NCBI GenBank assembly: GCA_040007095.1
Contig: JBDTVS010000088.1
Coordinates: forward strand, 1-13,830
Origin: JBDTVS01 sp040007095
Lineage (GTDB): Bacteria; Acidobacteriota; Vicinamibacteria; Vicinamibacterales; CAVVIG01
Direction: 5' to 3'
DNA length: 13,830 nt
The position numbers and the translations under genes were made by a program. Of the stretch, positions 1 through 8,487 are shown piece after piece (position 1 is the stretch's first letter; the number at the start of each line of letters is the position of its first letter). The notes under the pieces are model-generated. The model had not been told where the DNA came from. It saw only the letters and a list, made by a program, of their open reading frames with translations, and made no database searches.

Positions 1-3000
1 CCCATCGCGGTCGCGGTCAGCATCTCGCCCAGGAACAGCGCCGTGAGCCAGCCGGCGCGCTTCTGAATCATTCGTCCAAAGGCGATTTCCATGTACGGCT
101 CGTCGAGGGCTTCCATGCCGCCGACGCGCTGGATGTCTTCCGTGGCCTCCGCTTCCGCCACGTCCAGCATGTCGTCCACGGTGACGATGCCAATCAAGAC
201 GCCGGCGGTGTCCGTGACGGGCAGGGCCGCGAGATCCTCGCGGCGGAACACCGCGACGGCGGTCTCCTGCTCGTCGGTGGCCTTCAACGCCACGAACCGG
301 CGGTCCATCAGGTCGCGGACCCGATTAGCGGGATCCGTCAGCAGGAGCTCGCGGATGTGAATGTCGTCGACCAACACTCCCTGGTCGTCGACGACGTAGA
401 TGACGTTGAGCGTCTCGCTATCCTGCCCGTGCCTGCGGATGTGATCGAGCACCGCCGGGACGGTCCACTCTTCCTTGACCCTGACGTAGTGCGGCGTCAT
501 CAGGCGCCCAATCGATCCTTCCGGATAGCCGAGCAGCGTCACCGCGACCGCCCGTTCCTCCGGGGTGAGCAGTGTGAGCAGCTGCCGCGTCGCGCTCGCC
601 GGCAGCTCTTCGAGGAACCGCGTGCGCTCGTCCGGCGCCATGTCGTTGAGCAGCGCCGCCACGTCCTCCTGCGCCATCGCTTTCAGCAGCGCGTTCTGTT
701 GTTCAATCGATAGATACTCGAAGGTGCCGGCGGCGTCTTTTCGAGGGAGCACACGAAACACGACCACCTGTTCGTCGAGCGCGAGGTCGGTCAACGCGTG
801 CGCCAGATCGCCAGGCGGCCAGTTTCGGACCTGGTCGCGCAGCCGCGTGAAATCGCGCGAGCGGACACTGGCGGCCAGTTCGTCGCCGGGGCGGGCCGTT
901 TCGCGCACCAGCGCGAGCGCGGCCTCCCGATCGGGGCCTTTGAGTTCGTTGTCCATATGTTTGAGGGCGGCGCGTACGACATCGCGGTGATGGATGTGCG
1001 GGCCAATGGCGCCGGCTGCGTCGAGCCAGAGCGTGTGAATCAGGTCGAGATCGCCGGCGTCCAACGCCGGTGCGTGCGCGCCGAGCTGATAGGCGGCGGT
1101 CGTGCCGCTCGGATGGTGAATGACGAGCCGAACGCCGAGCGGCTTGGGGCCCGACGCGCGCTCCCACGCCTTGCCAAGCAGCCGCGCCTGCTCCTGTGCG
1201 GGCAGCGTCTCCGATTCGCCGATGTGAATCTCCGCGGACTGGAGCCGCAGCGCGGTCTCGGCCACCGCCTCGGAGACGTCCACGCCCGGGGCAATCAGCA
1301 GCCGAATCGCCCGGCCGTGACGCTCGGCCAGCGCCACGACGGCCGACAACAGCAGCTTCTCGTCATCGGTCGCGCGCGGATTGAACTCGGGATCGTCCGG
1401 GACATCGAGACCGACCAGGCGAACAGTCATCACGACGATGTCGCGGTCGCGCGCCGAATGAAGGGCGGCGGAGAGATGCGTCAGGACGTGCGGCTTGCGG
1501 ACGGGTACCAGCAGGTTGCCGGGGCGTGCTTCCACCCGCTGGAGATCGACGTCCTCCGAGGGCAATAGCTGGAATTCGTCGAGCGCCGGCGACACGTGGG
1601 TCTGCGCCGCGTGTCGCACTCCGACCAGCAACGCCGACGCGAGTGCCAGCACGAGCAAGGTGCCGGCCAGCGTGCCCGCATCGGGCACCGCCAACACCGC
1701 GACTGAGGGCACGACGACCAATGCGCCCATCAGCCACAGCCCGACCGGCCACACCCGGCCGGCAACGGCGATATTGAACGGCACCAGGAACGCGCGCGGC
1801 TCGCGCCGCAGCGTTCGATAGCGAATCAGGGCCGCGATCTTGAACGCCGCGCTCCAGGTCAATCCGACGGCGTAGGCAGAGACCAGCCAGGATGGTTGGC
1901 CCGCGCTCACGAGAATGATCGCGATCTGCAGCAGCGCCGTCAGGTCGATGATCCGCGCCGGCGTCCCGAAATGCGGGTGCGGCGCGCGAAGCATCGGACT
2001 CAGCAGACGCTCTTCGATCAGCCTCGCGACGACGTTGTGTACGCCGGCGAGCGAGTGACGGGCGGCTGCCATCAGCAAGACGACGGCCGCGGCGACGATC
2101 GCCGCCATCAGGACGAAGCGCAGTGCCGGCGGCCCGATCACGTGAGCGGCCAGACCAGCCAGCGGTGCGTCGAGCCATGCCCCTCGGGCCGGATTTGGCA
2201 CCATCGCGCCAACCACGATCGCGCCAAGTGCGGTGATGGCGAAAGAGAACATGCCGACGAGCAGCGCCGTTCGCCGCAGATTCCGGATCCGTGGCGGCTC
2301 GAGCTCGGGCGCGATTTGCTCGAGCGCGTCGGCGCTGCCGACGCCGAATACGGCGCGACCAAACGCGACGATCAACCACAGAGCGGCGGCCGGAGATTCT
2401 GGGAAGGCCGGCAGCGGTGGCAGGGGCGCGGCTCGCACCAGCGCGGTGACCGCTCCCCAACACACCGCGACCAGCAGGACCGCGACCACCGCGGCGATCG
2501 CCCGCGAAATCGTCCGCGTCGAGAACCAGCGCCCTCGTCGATGGACCCCCCAGACGCACGCGAGCACCGCGACGGCTGTTGCCGTGGAGCCATCCGAAAT
2601 CAGCCCGGCGCTGACATCGTCGGCGCCGGCCCAGATGGCCAGCGACCGCGCGACATACCGGCCCGCGACCGCCGCGGCGACCGGGCCGAGCAGGAGCCGT
2701 TCGGCGAGCAGCGTCGAGACCGCCACAGTCGCGGCTCCGCCGCCGAGCGTCTCCCGTACGCTGCCGAACAGCCCGCCGCGGACGAACAGCGCGCGAGCCT
2801 CGATATCGACCGCGCGGAGCCCCGTGCCAAGAATCACCGCGGCGAGGACGAACCAGGGAGCCGATGGCCCGATGCGCGACTCGGCGACGCCGGCGGCGAT
2901 GAATGCCACGGGGCCGAGCTCCACGAGGACCAGCGCGGCGGCACGCCAAATCGAGATGAACGAGAGCAAGGTCCTCGTCGCGAGGACGACCCTGACCCGT

Positions 3001-3035
3001 TCAGGCACGGTGGAGCGAAAGCGTGGCGGCCACAT
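1..3035 (-). CDS. APC permease - USP domain - MgtE (MgtE_N, CBS pair, membrane domain) fusion protein, C-terminus off the window
   Basis: Reading the minus strand codon by codon from the ATG at 3035 gives 1011 codons with no stop. Residues about 30-471 are a polytopic membrane region resembling APC-superfamily permeases: an ALEQIAPEL segment followed by an RNLRRT helix near residue 250, then a VPFNI...GRVWPVGLWLMG stretch. Residues about 505-640 resemble a universal stress protein fold (LLVPVRKP start), followed by GPHIHHRDVVRAAL. Residues about 710-840 match MgtE_N (EDVAALLNDMAPDERTRFLEEL). About 846-965 is a CBS pair (GRLMTPHYVRV; LPVTDTAGVLIGIVTVDDML). EDIQRVGGMEALDEPY then leads into the first MgtE membrane helix, where the window ends. 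Expected role: inner-membrane transport, with MgtE supplying a Mg2+ channel gated by its cytosolic domains; the permease substrate is unknown. No clear Shine-Dalgarno precedes the ATG. An in-frame stop lies at 3063-3065. Internal ATGs (1428-1430, 954-956) could yield shorter products. Domain calls are firm; the functional unity of the fusion is inference. Confidence 0.85.
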   Translation of the reverse strand, partial: MWPPRFRSTVPERVRVVLATRTLLSFISIWRAAALVLVELGPVAFIAAGVAESRIGPSAPWFVLAAVILGTGLRAVDIEARALFVRGGLFGSVRETLGGGAATVAVSTLLAERLLLGPVAAAVAGRYVARSLAIWAGADDVSAGLISDGSTATAVAVLACVWGVHRRGRWFSTRTISRAIAAVVAVLLVAVCWGAVTALVRAAPLPPLPAFPESPAAALWLIVAFGRAVFGVGSADALEQIAPELEPPRIRNLRRTALLVGMFSFAITALGAIVVGAMVPNPARGAWLDAPLAGLAAHVIGPPALRFVLMAAIVAAAVVLLMAAARHSLAGVHNVVARLIEERLLSPMLRAPHPHFGTPARIIDLTALLQIAIILVSAGQPSWLVSAYAVGLTWSAAFKIAALIRYRTLRREPRAFLVPFNIAVAGRVWPVGLWLMGALVVVPSVAVLAVPDAGTLAGTLLVLALASALLVGVRHAAQTHVSPALDEFQLLPSEDVDLQRVEARPGNLLVPVRKPHVLTHLSAALHSARDRDIVVMTVRLVGLDVPDDPEFNPRATDDEKLLLSAVVALAERHGRAIRLLIAPGVDVSEAVAETALRLQSAEIHIGESETLPAQEQARLLGKAWERASGPKPLGVRLVIHHPSGTTAAYQLGAHAPALDAGDLDLIHTLWLDAAGAIGPHIHHRDVVRAALKHMDNELKGPDREAALALVRETARPGDELAASVRSRDFTRLRDQVRNWPPGDLAHALTDLALDEQVVVFRVLPRKDAAGTFEYLSIEQQNALLKAMAQEDVAALLNDMAPDERTRFLEELPASATRQLLTLLTPEERAVAVTLLGYPEGSIGRLMTPHYVRVKEEWTVPAVLDHIRRHGQDSETLNVIYVVDDQGVLVDDIHIRELLLTDPANRVRDLMDRRFVALKATDEQETAVAVFRREDLAALPVTDTAGVLIGIVTVDDMLDVAEAEATEDIQRVGGMEALDEPYMEIAFGRMIQKRAGWLTALFLGEMLTATAM

Positions 3036-3066
3036 GACGGCTACGAGAAGTAGTCGTGGATTTCAG

Positions 3067-3079
3067 CGACAACTTGTCG
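3067..3079. promoter_or_regulatory. Perfect 13-bp palindrome upstream of the fusion gene
   Basis: CGACAA-C-TTGTCG is a perfect inverted repeat ending 31 bp upstream of the minus-strand ATG. That position suits an operator for the permease-MgtE fusion. It overlaps TTTCAGCGAC (3061-3070), a 9/10 match to the 10-mer repeated at 3152 and 3163 on the kdp side. No regulator is identified and no convincing -35/-10 pair is seen for the minus-strand gene. Confidence 0.35.
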
Positions 3080-3151
3080 ACGGTTCCTCGACGATAACAC
3101 GGTGACGTAACGGCGGTGCAGCGTCAAAGAGCCAGCGGTGCACGGCTTCTG

Positions 3152-3190
3152 TTTTAGCGACTTTTTAGCGACCCTTAGGGCCGTTCTTAG
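3152..3190 (+). promoter_or_regulatory. Helically phased TTAG repeats upstream of the kdp locus (candidate operator)
   Basis: TTTTAGCGAC occurs twice, at 3152-3161 and 3163-3172, exactly 11 bp apart. Two further TTAG cores follow at 3175 and 3187, so the four cores start at 3154, 3165, 3175 and 3187, about one helical turn apart. Tandem sites with an 11-bp period are typical of OmpR/PhoB-family regulators such as KdpE. The stretch lies 70-107 bp upstream of the first kdp-side ORF. However, the regulator encoded in this locus has no visible OmpR-type domain, so the binding protein is unknown. A matching -35/-10 promoter could not be placed confidently. Confidence 0.45.
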
Positions 3191-3199
3191 TTCGGCCCT
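3177..3199 (+). promoter_or_regulatory. 7-bp stem-loop overlapping the last TTAG motif
   Basis: AGGGCCG (3177-3183) pairs with CGGCCCT (3193-3199) across the 9-nt loop TTCTTAGTT. It is not followed by a T-run, so it does not look like an intrinsic terminator. It could be an operator palindrome or a leader hairpin if transcription starts upstream. The rest of 3200-3258 shows nothing beyond the Shine-Dalgarno of the next ORF. Confidence 0.3.
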
Positions 3200-3258
3200 T
3201 GTAGTCTGGCGTTGTCGGGTGATGGCGTCGGCCTGAACCTGATCTGGAGGTAAGCGCG

Positions 3259-3429
3259 ATGCTCGACCTGGTGTTCGTTCTCGCGACTGTGGTGTTCTTC
3301 GTCGTCAGCCTCGGCTATATCGCCGGCTGCGATCGGTTAGTCCCCAGGAAGCGTGATGGGTCGCATAAGTCCCGGAGCGCGGCGCCCGGATCGCAAGGCG
3401 CGACGACCGAGGATATCGGCCATATCTGA
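3259..3429 (+). CDS. 56-residue single-span membrane miniprotein at the head of the kdp locus
   Basis: ATG at 3259 has a strong GGAGG (3246-3250) 8 nt upstream. The product starts MLDLVFVLATVVFFVVSLGY, a hydrophobic helix (about residues 4-24), followed by IAGCDRLV and a basic, polar tail ending EDIGHI. This resembles the short conserved ORFs of the form 'MxDLxFxxxTxxFFxxxxxYxxxCDRL' that I recall just upstream of kdpF in many Proteobacteria and Acidobacteria. No function is established for them to my knowledge. It lies 88 bp before kdpF, on the same strand, with no terminator evident between. It probably belongs to the kdp transcript as a small inner-membrane accessory. The CDR motif and the unusually long hydrophilic tail are the features to compare with homologues. 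Confidence 0.75.
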   Translation: MLDLVFVLATVVFFVVSLGYIAGCDRLVPRKRDGSHKSRSAAPGSQGATTEDIGHI

Positions 3430-3448
3430 GGGAGGAGCAACGCCGCGA

Positions 3449-3464
3449 GGCGGGATGCCCCGCC
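3449..3464 (+). promoter_or_regulatory. GC-rich hairpin between the miniprotein and kdpF
   Basis: GGCGGG (3449-3454), loop ATGC, CCCGCC (3459-3464) form a 6-bp stem. No T-run follows (the next bases are CGGGAATTATG), so termination is unlikely. It may stabilise mRNA or separate translation of the two small genes. A second short inverted repeat, GTGA-CGCA-TCAC, lies at 3475-3486. Confidence 0.3.
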
Positions 3465-3517
3465 CGGGAATTATGTGACGCATCACGTTTCCAGGGGACT
3501 AGTGAGGTGAGCAGGTG

Positions 3518-3604
3518 GTGATCGATTACGTCGTCAGTTTGATCGTCGCGGTGGGCTTGCTGGCCTACTTGACGTTTGCGCTGCTGAAACCGGAGAAGTT
3601 CTGA
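3518..3604 (+). CDS. kdpF: Potassium-transporting ATPase subunit KdpF
   Basis: This 28-residue single-helix peptide begins at a GTG and reads VIDYVVSLIVAVGLLAYLTF, then ALLKPEKF. The layout of one hydrophobic span ending in a short LLKPEKF-type tail is typical of KdpF, a 25-30 residue subunit that sits on KdpA and stabilises the KdpFABC complex. GAGGTG (3504-3509) is 8 nt upstream of this GTG; an adjacent in-frame GTG at 3515 would add one residue and is equally possible. The stop TGA is one base before the next ATG (3606), so translation is probably coupled. The tail-coding DNA (CTGAAACCGGAGAAG) is repeated exactly at the end of the next ORF. Confidence 0.85.
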   Translation: MIDYVVSLIVAVGLLAYLTFALLKPEKF

Positions 3605-3713
3605 AATGACCCTGCACGATTGGTTTCAACTGGCGGCTTTCGTCGGTGTGACCGCCGGCCTGACCTGGTTCCTGGCGGCGGTCTTCCTGAAACCGGAGAA
3701 GTGAGATGACCCT
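3584..3713 (+). repeat. Direct repeat across the kdpF / ORF2 and ORF2 / kdpA junctions
   Basis: CTGAAACCGGAGAAG is found exactly at 3584-3598 and 3687-3701. Each copy is followed within 7 or 4 bases by ATGACCCT (3606-3613 and 3706-3713). The two junctions differ mainly by one TTC codon before the stop. The pattern is what a tandem duplication of a kdpF-end/kdpA-start junction would leave. GGAGAAG in each copy can act as the Shine-Dalgarno of the downstream ATG. Confidence 0.75.
3606..3704 (+). CDS. Second KdpF-like miniprotein, apparent KdpA-start / KdpF-end hybrid
   Basis: This 32-residue ORF reads MTLHDWFQLAAF, then VGVTAGLTWFLAAVFLKPEK. Its start resembles the start of KdpA next door (MTLNGWLQIGFF), and its end matches the KPEK tail of KdpF just upstream. 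One hydrophobic span fits a KdpF-type membrane peptide. GGAGAAG (3592-3598) lies 7 nt before the ATG. It starts 1 nt after the kdpF stop and ends 1 nt before the kdpA ATG, so it is embedded in the coupled operon. It could be a functional second KdpF, a peptide that pairs with KdpA, or a leftover of duplication. The intact frame and good ribosome site favour expression. Confidence 0.7.
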   Translation: MTLHDWFQLAAFVGVTAGLTWFLAAVFLKPEK

Positions 3714-5487
3714 CAACGGTTGGCTTCAGATCGGATTCTTCCTGCTCGCGATCCTCGCCGTGACGCCGGTGCTCGGTGGGTTCATGACGCGAGTCTTCAA
3801 TCGCGAGCGGACCTGGCTCGACCCGGTCGTTGGTCCGATCGAGCGGGCGATCTATCGATCGACCGGTGTGGACGCGACGCGCGAGATGCGTTGGACGGAG
3901 TACGCCGCCTCGATCGTGTTGTTCAGCGTGGTGTCAATGCTGGTGCTGTATCTGATCCAGCGGGTGCAGCAGTGGCTGCCGTGGAATCCGCAGGGATTTG
4001 CGGCCGTCCCGCCCGCGCTCGCGTTCAACACCGCGGCGTCGTTCACGACCAACACGAACTGGCAGGCGTACAGCGGCGAGTCGACCATGAGCTATTTCAC
4101 GCAGATGGCCGGCCTGGCCTATCACAACTTCGTGTCGGCGGCGGTCGGGATCGCGGTGGCGATCGCGTTCATTCGCGGCGTCGCGCAGAAAGAGAAGGAC
4201 ACACTCGGCAACTTCTGGGTGGATCTGGTCCGCGGCTTGCTCTACTTACTGTTGCCCATTTGCATCGTCGGTGCGCTCGCGCTGGTGTCACAGGGGGTGG
4301 TGCAGAACCTGCGCCCGTACGACAAGGTGGCCGTGATCGATCCGCAAACGGTCACCTCCCCGGATGCTGCCGGAAAGCCCCAGACGACCGTCGTGAACGA
4401 GCAGACCATTGCGCAGGGTCCGGTCGCCTCGCAGGAAATCATCAAGCAGTTCGGCACCAACGGCGGTGGCTTCTTCAACGCCAACAGCGCCCATCCCTTC
4501 GAGAACCCGACGCCGCTGTCAAACTTTCTCGCGATGTTCGGCATCTTCGCCATCTCGGCCGGTCTGACGAATACGCTCGGAAGAATGACCGGTTCGCCCA
4601 AACATGGCTGGGCCGTATGGGGCGCGATGGCGGTGCTGTTTGTCGCAGGAGTCACGACGGCGTACTGGGCGGAAGCTCGAGGGAATCCGTTATTGACTCG
4701 GGCCGGCGCCGATCAGACCGTGCGCGCGGCCGCGCCGGGCGGCAACATGGAAGGGAAGGAAGTGCGATTCGGGATCGCGAATACGGCGCTGTTCGCGACA
4801 GCCACCACCGATGCCAGCTGTGGAGCGATCACCGGCTGGCACGATTCGTTCACGCCAATTGGCGGCCTCGTGCCCCTGGCGAACATCCAACTGAGCGAAG
4901 TGGTCTTCGGCGGCGTGGGTGCCGGACTGTACGGCATGCTCGTCTACATCGTCCTCGCGGTGTTTATCGCCGGCCTGATGGTGGGACGAACCCCCGAGTA
5001 TCTCGGCAAGAAGATTCACGCCTTCGACGTGCAGATGGCGATGCTCAGCGTCCTGGTCTTCCCGCTGCTGATCCTGGTGTTCACCGCGATTTCATCGGTG
5101 TCCCCGGGCTTCGGGACCTCCAGCATCGCCAACCCCGGGCCGCATGGGCTGTCCGAGATGCTCTACGCCTTTACCTCAGGAGCGGGCAATAACGGTTCGG
5201 CGTTCGGCGGCCTCAATGCGAACACCGACTGGTACAACACGACGCTCGGCGCCACGATGCTGTTCGGCCGCTTCTTCATGATCATCCCGCCGCTGGCGAT
5301 CGCGGGGAGCCTCGGCCGGAAGAAGCGCGTGCCGCCGTCGCCCGGGACGTTTCCGGTGACCACGCCGCTTTTCACCGGGTTGCTGGTCAGCGTGATCGTG
5401 ATCGTCGGCGCCTTGACGTTCTTTCCGGCGCTCAGTCTGGGGCCGATCGTCGAGCATTTCCTGATGTCGAACGGGCAGGCGTTCTGA
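3706..5487 (+). CDS. kdpA: Potassium-transporting ATPase, K+-binding subunit KdpA
   Basis: The 593-residue product has the length and hydrophobic profile of KdpA, the channel-like subunit of the inner-membrane KdpFABC pump that selects K+. The four pore-loop regions of the SKT fold are visible: NTAASFTTNTNWQAY (about residues 108-122), GTNGGGFFNANS (about 250), SCGAITGWHDSFTPIGG (from about 371) and GAGNNGSAFGGL (about 492). MFGRFFMIIPPLAIAGSLG is the typical segment before the final helix. The ATG at 3706 has GGAGAAG 4 nt upstream and follows the preceding miniprotein by 1 nt. The start MTLNGWLQ matches KdpA starts that I know. No truncation or frameshift is seen. Confidence 0.97.
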   Translation: MTLNGWLQIGFFLLAILAVTPVLGGFMTRVFNRERTWLDPVVGPIERAIYRSTGVDATREMRWTEYAASIVLFSVVSMLVLYLIQRVQQWLPWNPQGFAAVPPALAFNTAASFTTNTNWQAYSGESTMSYFTQMAGLAYHNFVSAAVGIAVAIAFIRGVAQKEKDTLGNFWVDLVRGLLYLLLPICIVGALALVSQGVVQNLRPYDKVAVIDPQTVTSPDAAGKPQTTVVNEQTIAQGPVASQEIIKQFGTNGGGFFNANSAHPFENPTPLSNFLAMFGIFAISAGLTNTLGRMTGSPKHGWAVWGAMAVLFVAGVTTAYWAEARGNPLLTRAGADQTVRAAAPGGNMEGKEVRFGIANTALFATATTDASCGAITGWHDSFTPIGGLVPLANIQLSEVVFGGVGAGLYGMLVYIVLAVFIAGLMVGRTPEYLGKKIHAFDVQMAMLSVLVFPLLILVFTAISSVSPGFGTSSIANPGPHGLSEMLYAFTSGAGNNGSAFGGLNANTDWYNTTLGATMLFGRFFMIIPPLAIAGSLGRKKRVPPSPGTFPVTTPLFTGLLVSVIVIVGALTFFPALSLGPIVEHFLMSNGQAF

Positions 5488-5604
5488 AGATGCAGCGGTT
5501 TTCAACAACGCTCTGCCTGGTGAGGTCGAACCACGAGGAGCACTAGGGCCACAAAGGTCGCGGCAGCATCGAAGCCATCGGCCGTTGTTTCTGAGAGGGA
5601 GTTC
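5488..5604 (+). other. 117-bp kdpA-kdpB spacer with a possible degenerate dispersed repeat
   Basis: kdpA and kdpB usually lie close together; here 117 bp separate them. Positions 5530-5557 read ACCACGAGGAGCAC then TAGGGCCACAAAGG. This resembles the dispersed 'accacgaagaacacgaagg...cacaaagg' sequences whose spurious translations (NHEEHEGHKG) I recall from acidobacterial and planctomycete genomes. A 19-codon frame from ATG 5490 ends inside it and looks non-genic. GAGGGAG (5593-5599) before 5605 is the kdpB Shine-Dalgarno. No terminator or promoter is evident. Confidence 0.35.
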
Positions 5605-7644
<2,040 letters not shown>

Positions 7645-7705
7645 TCGTGTCTCCAGGCTGTATGAACGCGACGTGCGTTGAAACGTCTTGACCGTTGGAG
7701 GAATC

Positions 7706-8287
7706 ATGAATCTCACGCGCAATCTCATTGTCGCCGTTCTGATGACGGTCGTGACGACCGTGCTGCTGGGCGTTGTCTACCCGCTCGTCATCACCGGCCT
7801 GGCCCAGGCAATGTTTTCCGATAAAGCCAACGGGCAGCTGATTGAAAGGGGTGGCAAGGTAGTCGGGTCGCGGATCATCGGTCAGGCGTTCTCGTCGCCC
7901 GGCTACTTCCGCTCGCGGCCGTCGGCGGCAGGCACGGGCTACGACGCCGCCAACTCGGGCGGCACGAATCTCGGGCCGACGAACAAGAAGCTGATAGACG
8001 CCGTGACGGCGGCGGTGGCGGAGGCACGGAAGGAGAATCCCGGGACACCGGTACCGATCGATCTGGTCACTTCGTCCGCGTCCGGGCTCGACCCGCACAT
8101 CTCTCCGGCGGCCGCTGATTTCCAGGTGCCGCGGGTTGCGCGCGAGCGCCGGATCGCCGAGTCTGATGTACGACGCCTGGTTGAAGAGCATACCGCCGGA
8201 CGTCAGCTCGGTTTCTTTGGCGAGGCGGTCGTCAACGTCCTGGAGCTCAATCTGGCGCTCGATGAACAATTCGCGATGAAGCCCTAG
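7706..8287 (+). CDS. kdpC: Potassium-transporting ATPase subunit KdpC
   Basis: The 193-residue product has one N-terminal membrane helix (about residues 5-27) in NLTRNLIVAVLMTVVTTVLL, followed by the periplasmic KdpC domain. Family motifs are GVVYPLVITGLAQ, GSRIIGQAFSSPGYFRSRPSA, LDPHISPAAADFQVPRVA and LGFFGEAVVNVLELNLALD. KdpC joins KdpA and KdpB in the pump and raises its ATP affinity. I chose ATG 7706 because GGAGG (7697-7701) lies 4 nt before it and it begins the conserved membrane segment. A TTG at 7688 in frame would place that Shine-Dalgarno inside the gene. It starts 61 bp after kdpB and is followed by a 262-bp repeat-bearing gap rather than directly by kdpD. Confidence 0.96.
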   Translation: MNLTRNLIVAVLMTVVTTVLLGVVYPLVITGLAQAMFSDKANGQLIERGGKVVGSRIIGQAFSSPGYFRSRPSAAGTGYDAANSGGTNLGPTNKKLIDAVTAAVAEARKENPGTPVPIDLVTSSASGLDPHISPAAADFQVPRVARERRIAESDVRRLVEEHTAGRQLGFFGEAVVNVLELNLALDEQFAMKP

Positions 8288-8315
8288 ATCAGTGTCGAAC
8301 CGGAAGGCCGACGAC

Positions 8316-8487
8316 GGTCCGGCTGAAGCCGGACACTACGAATGTGGCACGACTACGAATGTGGCACGACTACGAATGTGGCATGACTACGAATGCGGCA
8401 CGACTACGAATGCAGCACGGCAGCGCATTTAGGGCGCTGTGCAACTGCACGCTTTGCATGTGCGTAGTGTCCGGCTTCAGCCGGACC
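8316..8487. repeat. 25-bp perfect inverted repeat flanking a tandem array (REPIN-like element)
   Basis: The left arm (8316-8340) and right arm (8463-8487) are exact reverse complements over 25 bp, separated by 122 bp. Each arm contains the palindrome GTCCGGCT-GA-AGCCGGAC or its complement, so each can also fold alone. Another palindrome, GTCCGCC-GGCA-GGCGGAC, follows at 8496-8513. Spurious translation of the right arm gives 'SVRLQPD', a signature I recall from many short predicted acidobacterial proteins, which suggests a family dispersed across genomes. It may act as a transcript stabiliser or attenuator between kdpC and kdpD, or be a passive mobile repeat. No T-run is present. Confidence 0.75.
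8335..8419 (+). repeat. Five tandem copies of a 17-bp repeat
   Basis: Units ACTACGAATGTGGCACG begin at 8335, 8352, 8369, 8386 and 8403. The first two are identical, the third differs at one base (CATG), the fourth at one (TGCGG) and the fifth at two (TGCAG). There are no spacers, so this is a tandem repeat rather than a CRISPR. The ACTACG that opens each unit is also the inner end of the left inverted-repeat arm, so the array appears to have grown from that arm. Divergence increases toward the 3' end. Confidence 0.9.

Noticed and set aside
1363..2949. Long minus-strand 528-residue frame inside the fusion gene
   Set aside because: It is very Arg/Gly/Ala-rich with no recognisable domain and lies one frame off the MgtE/permease frame, which shows clear family motifs. 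It is a GC-rich shadow.
1896..3053. Plus-strand 385-residue frame opposite the permease domain
   Set aside because: Composition is dominated by Arg/Asp/Gln/Pro with no hydrophobic core, as expected for the complement of a membrane protein gene in high-GC DNA.
3177..3199. Intrinsic terminator
   Set aside because: The 7-bp stem is not followed by a run of T, and it lies upstream of the kdp-side genes in a divergent region.
3200..3258. c-di-AMP or other riboswitch in the kdp leader
   Set aside because: The stretch is short and I could not place the conserved elements of a ydaO-type or M-box riboswitch. Nothing supports a call.
8335..8419. CRISPR array
   Set aside because: 17-bp units are directly contiguous with no spacers and no cas genes are nearby.
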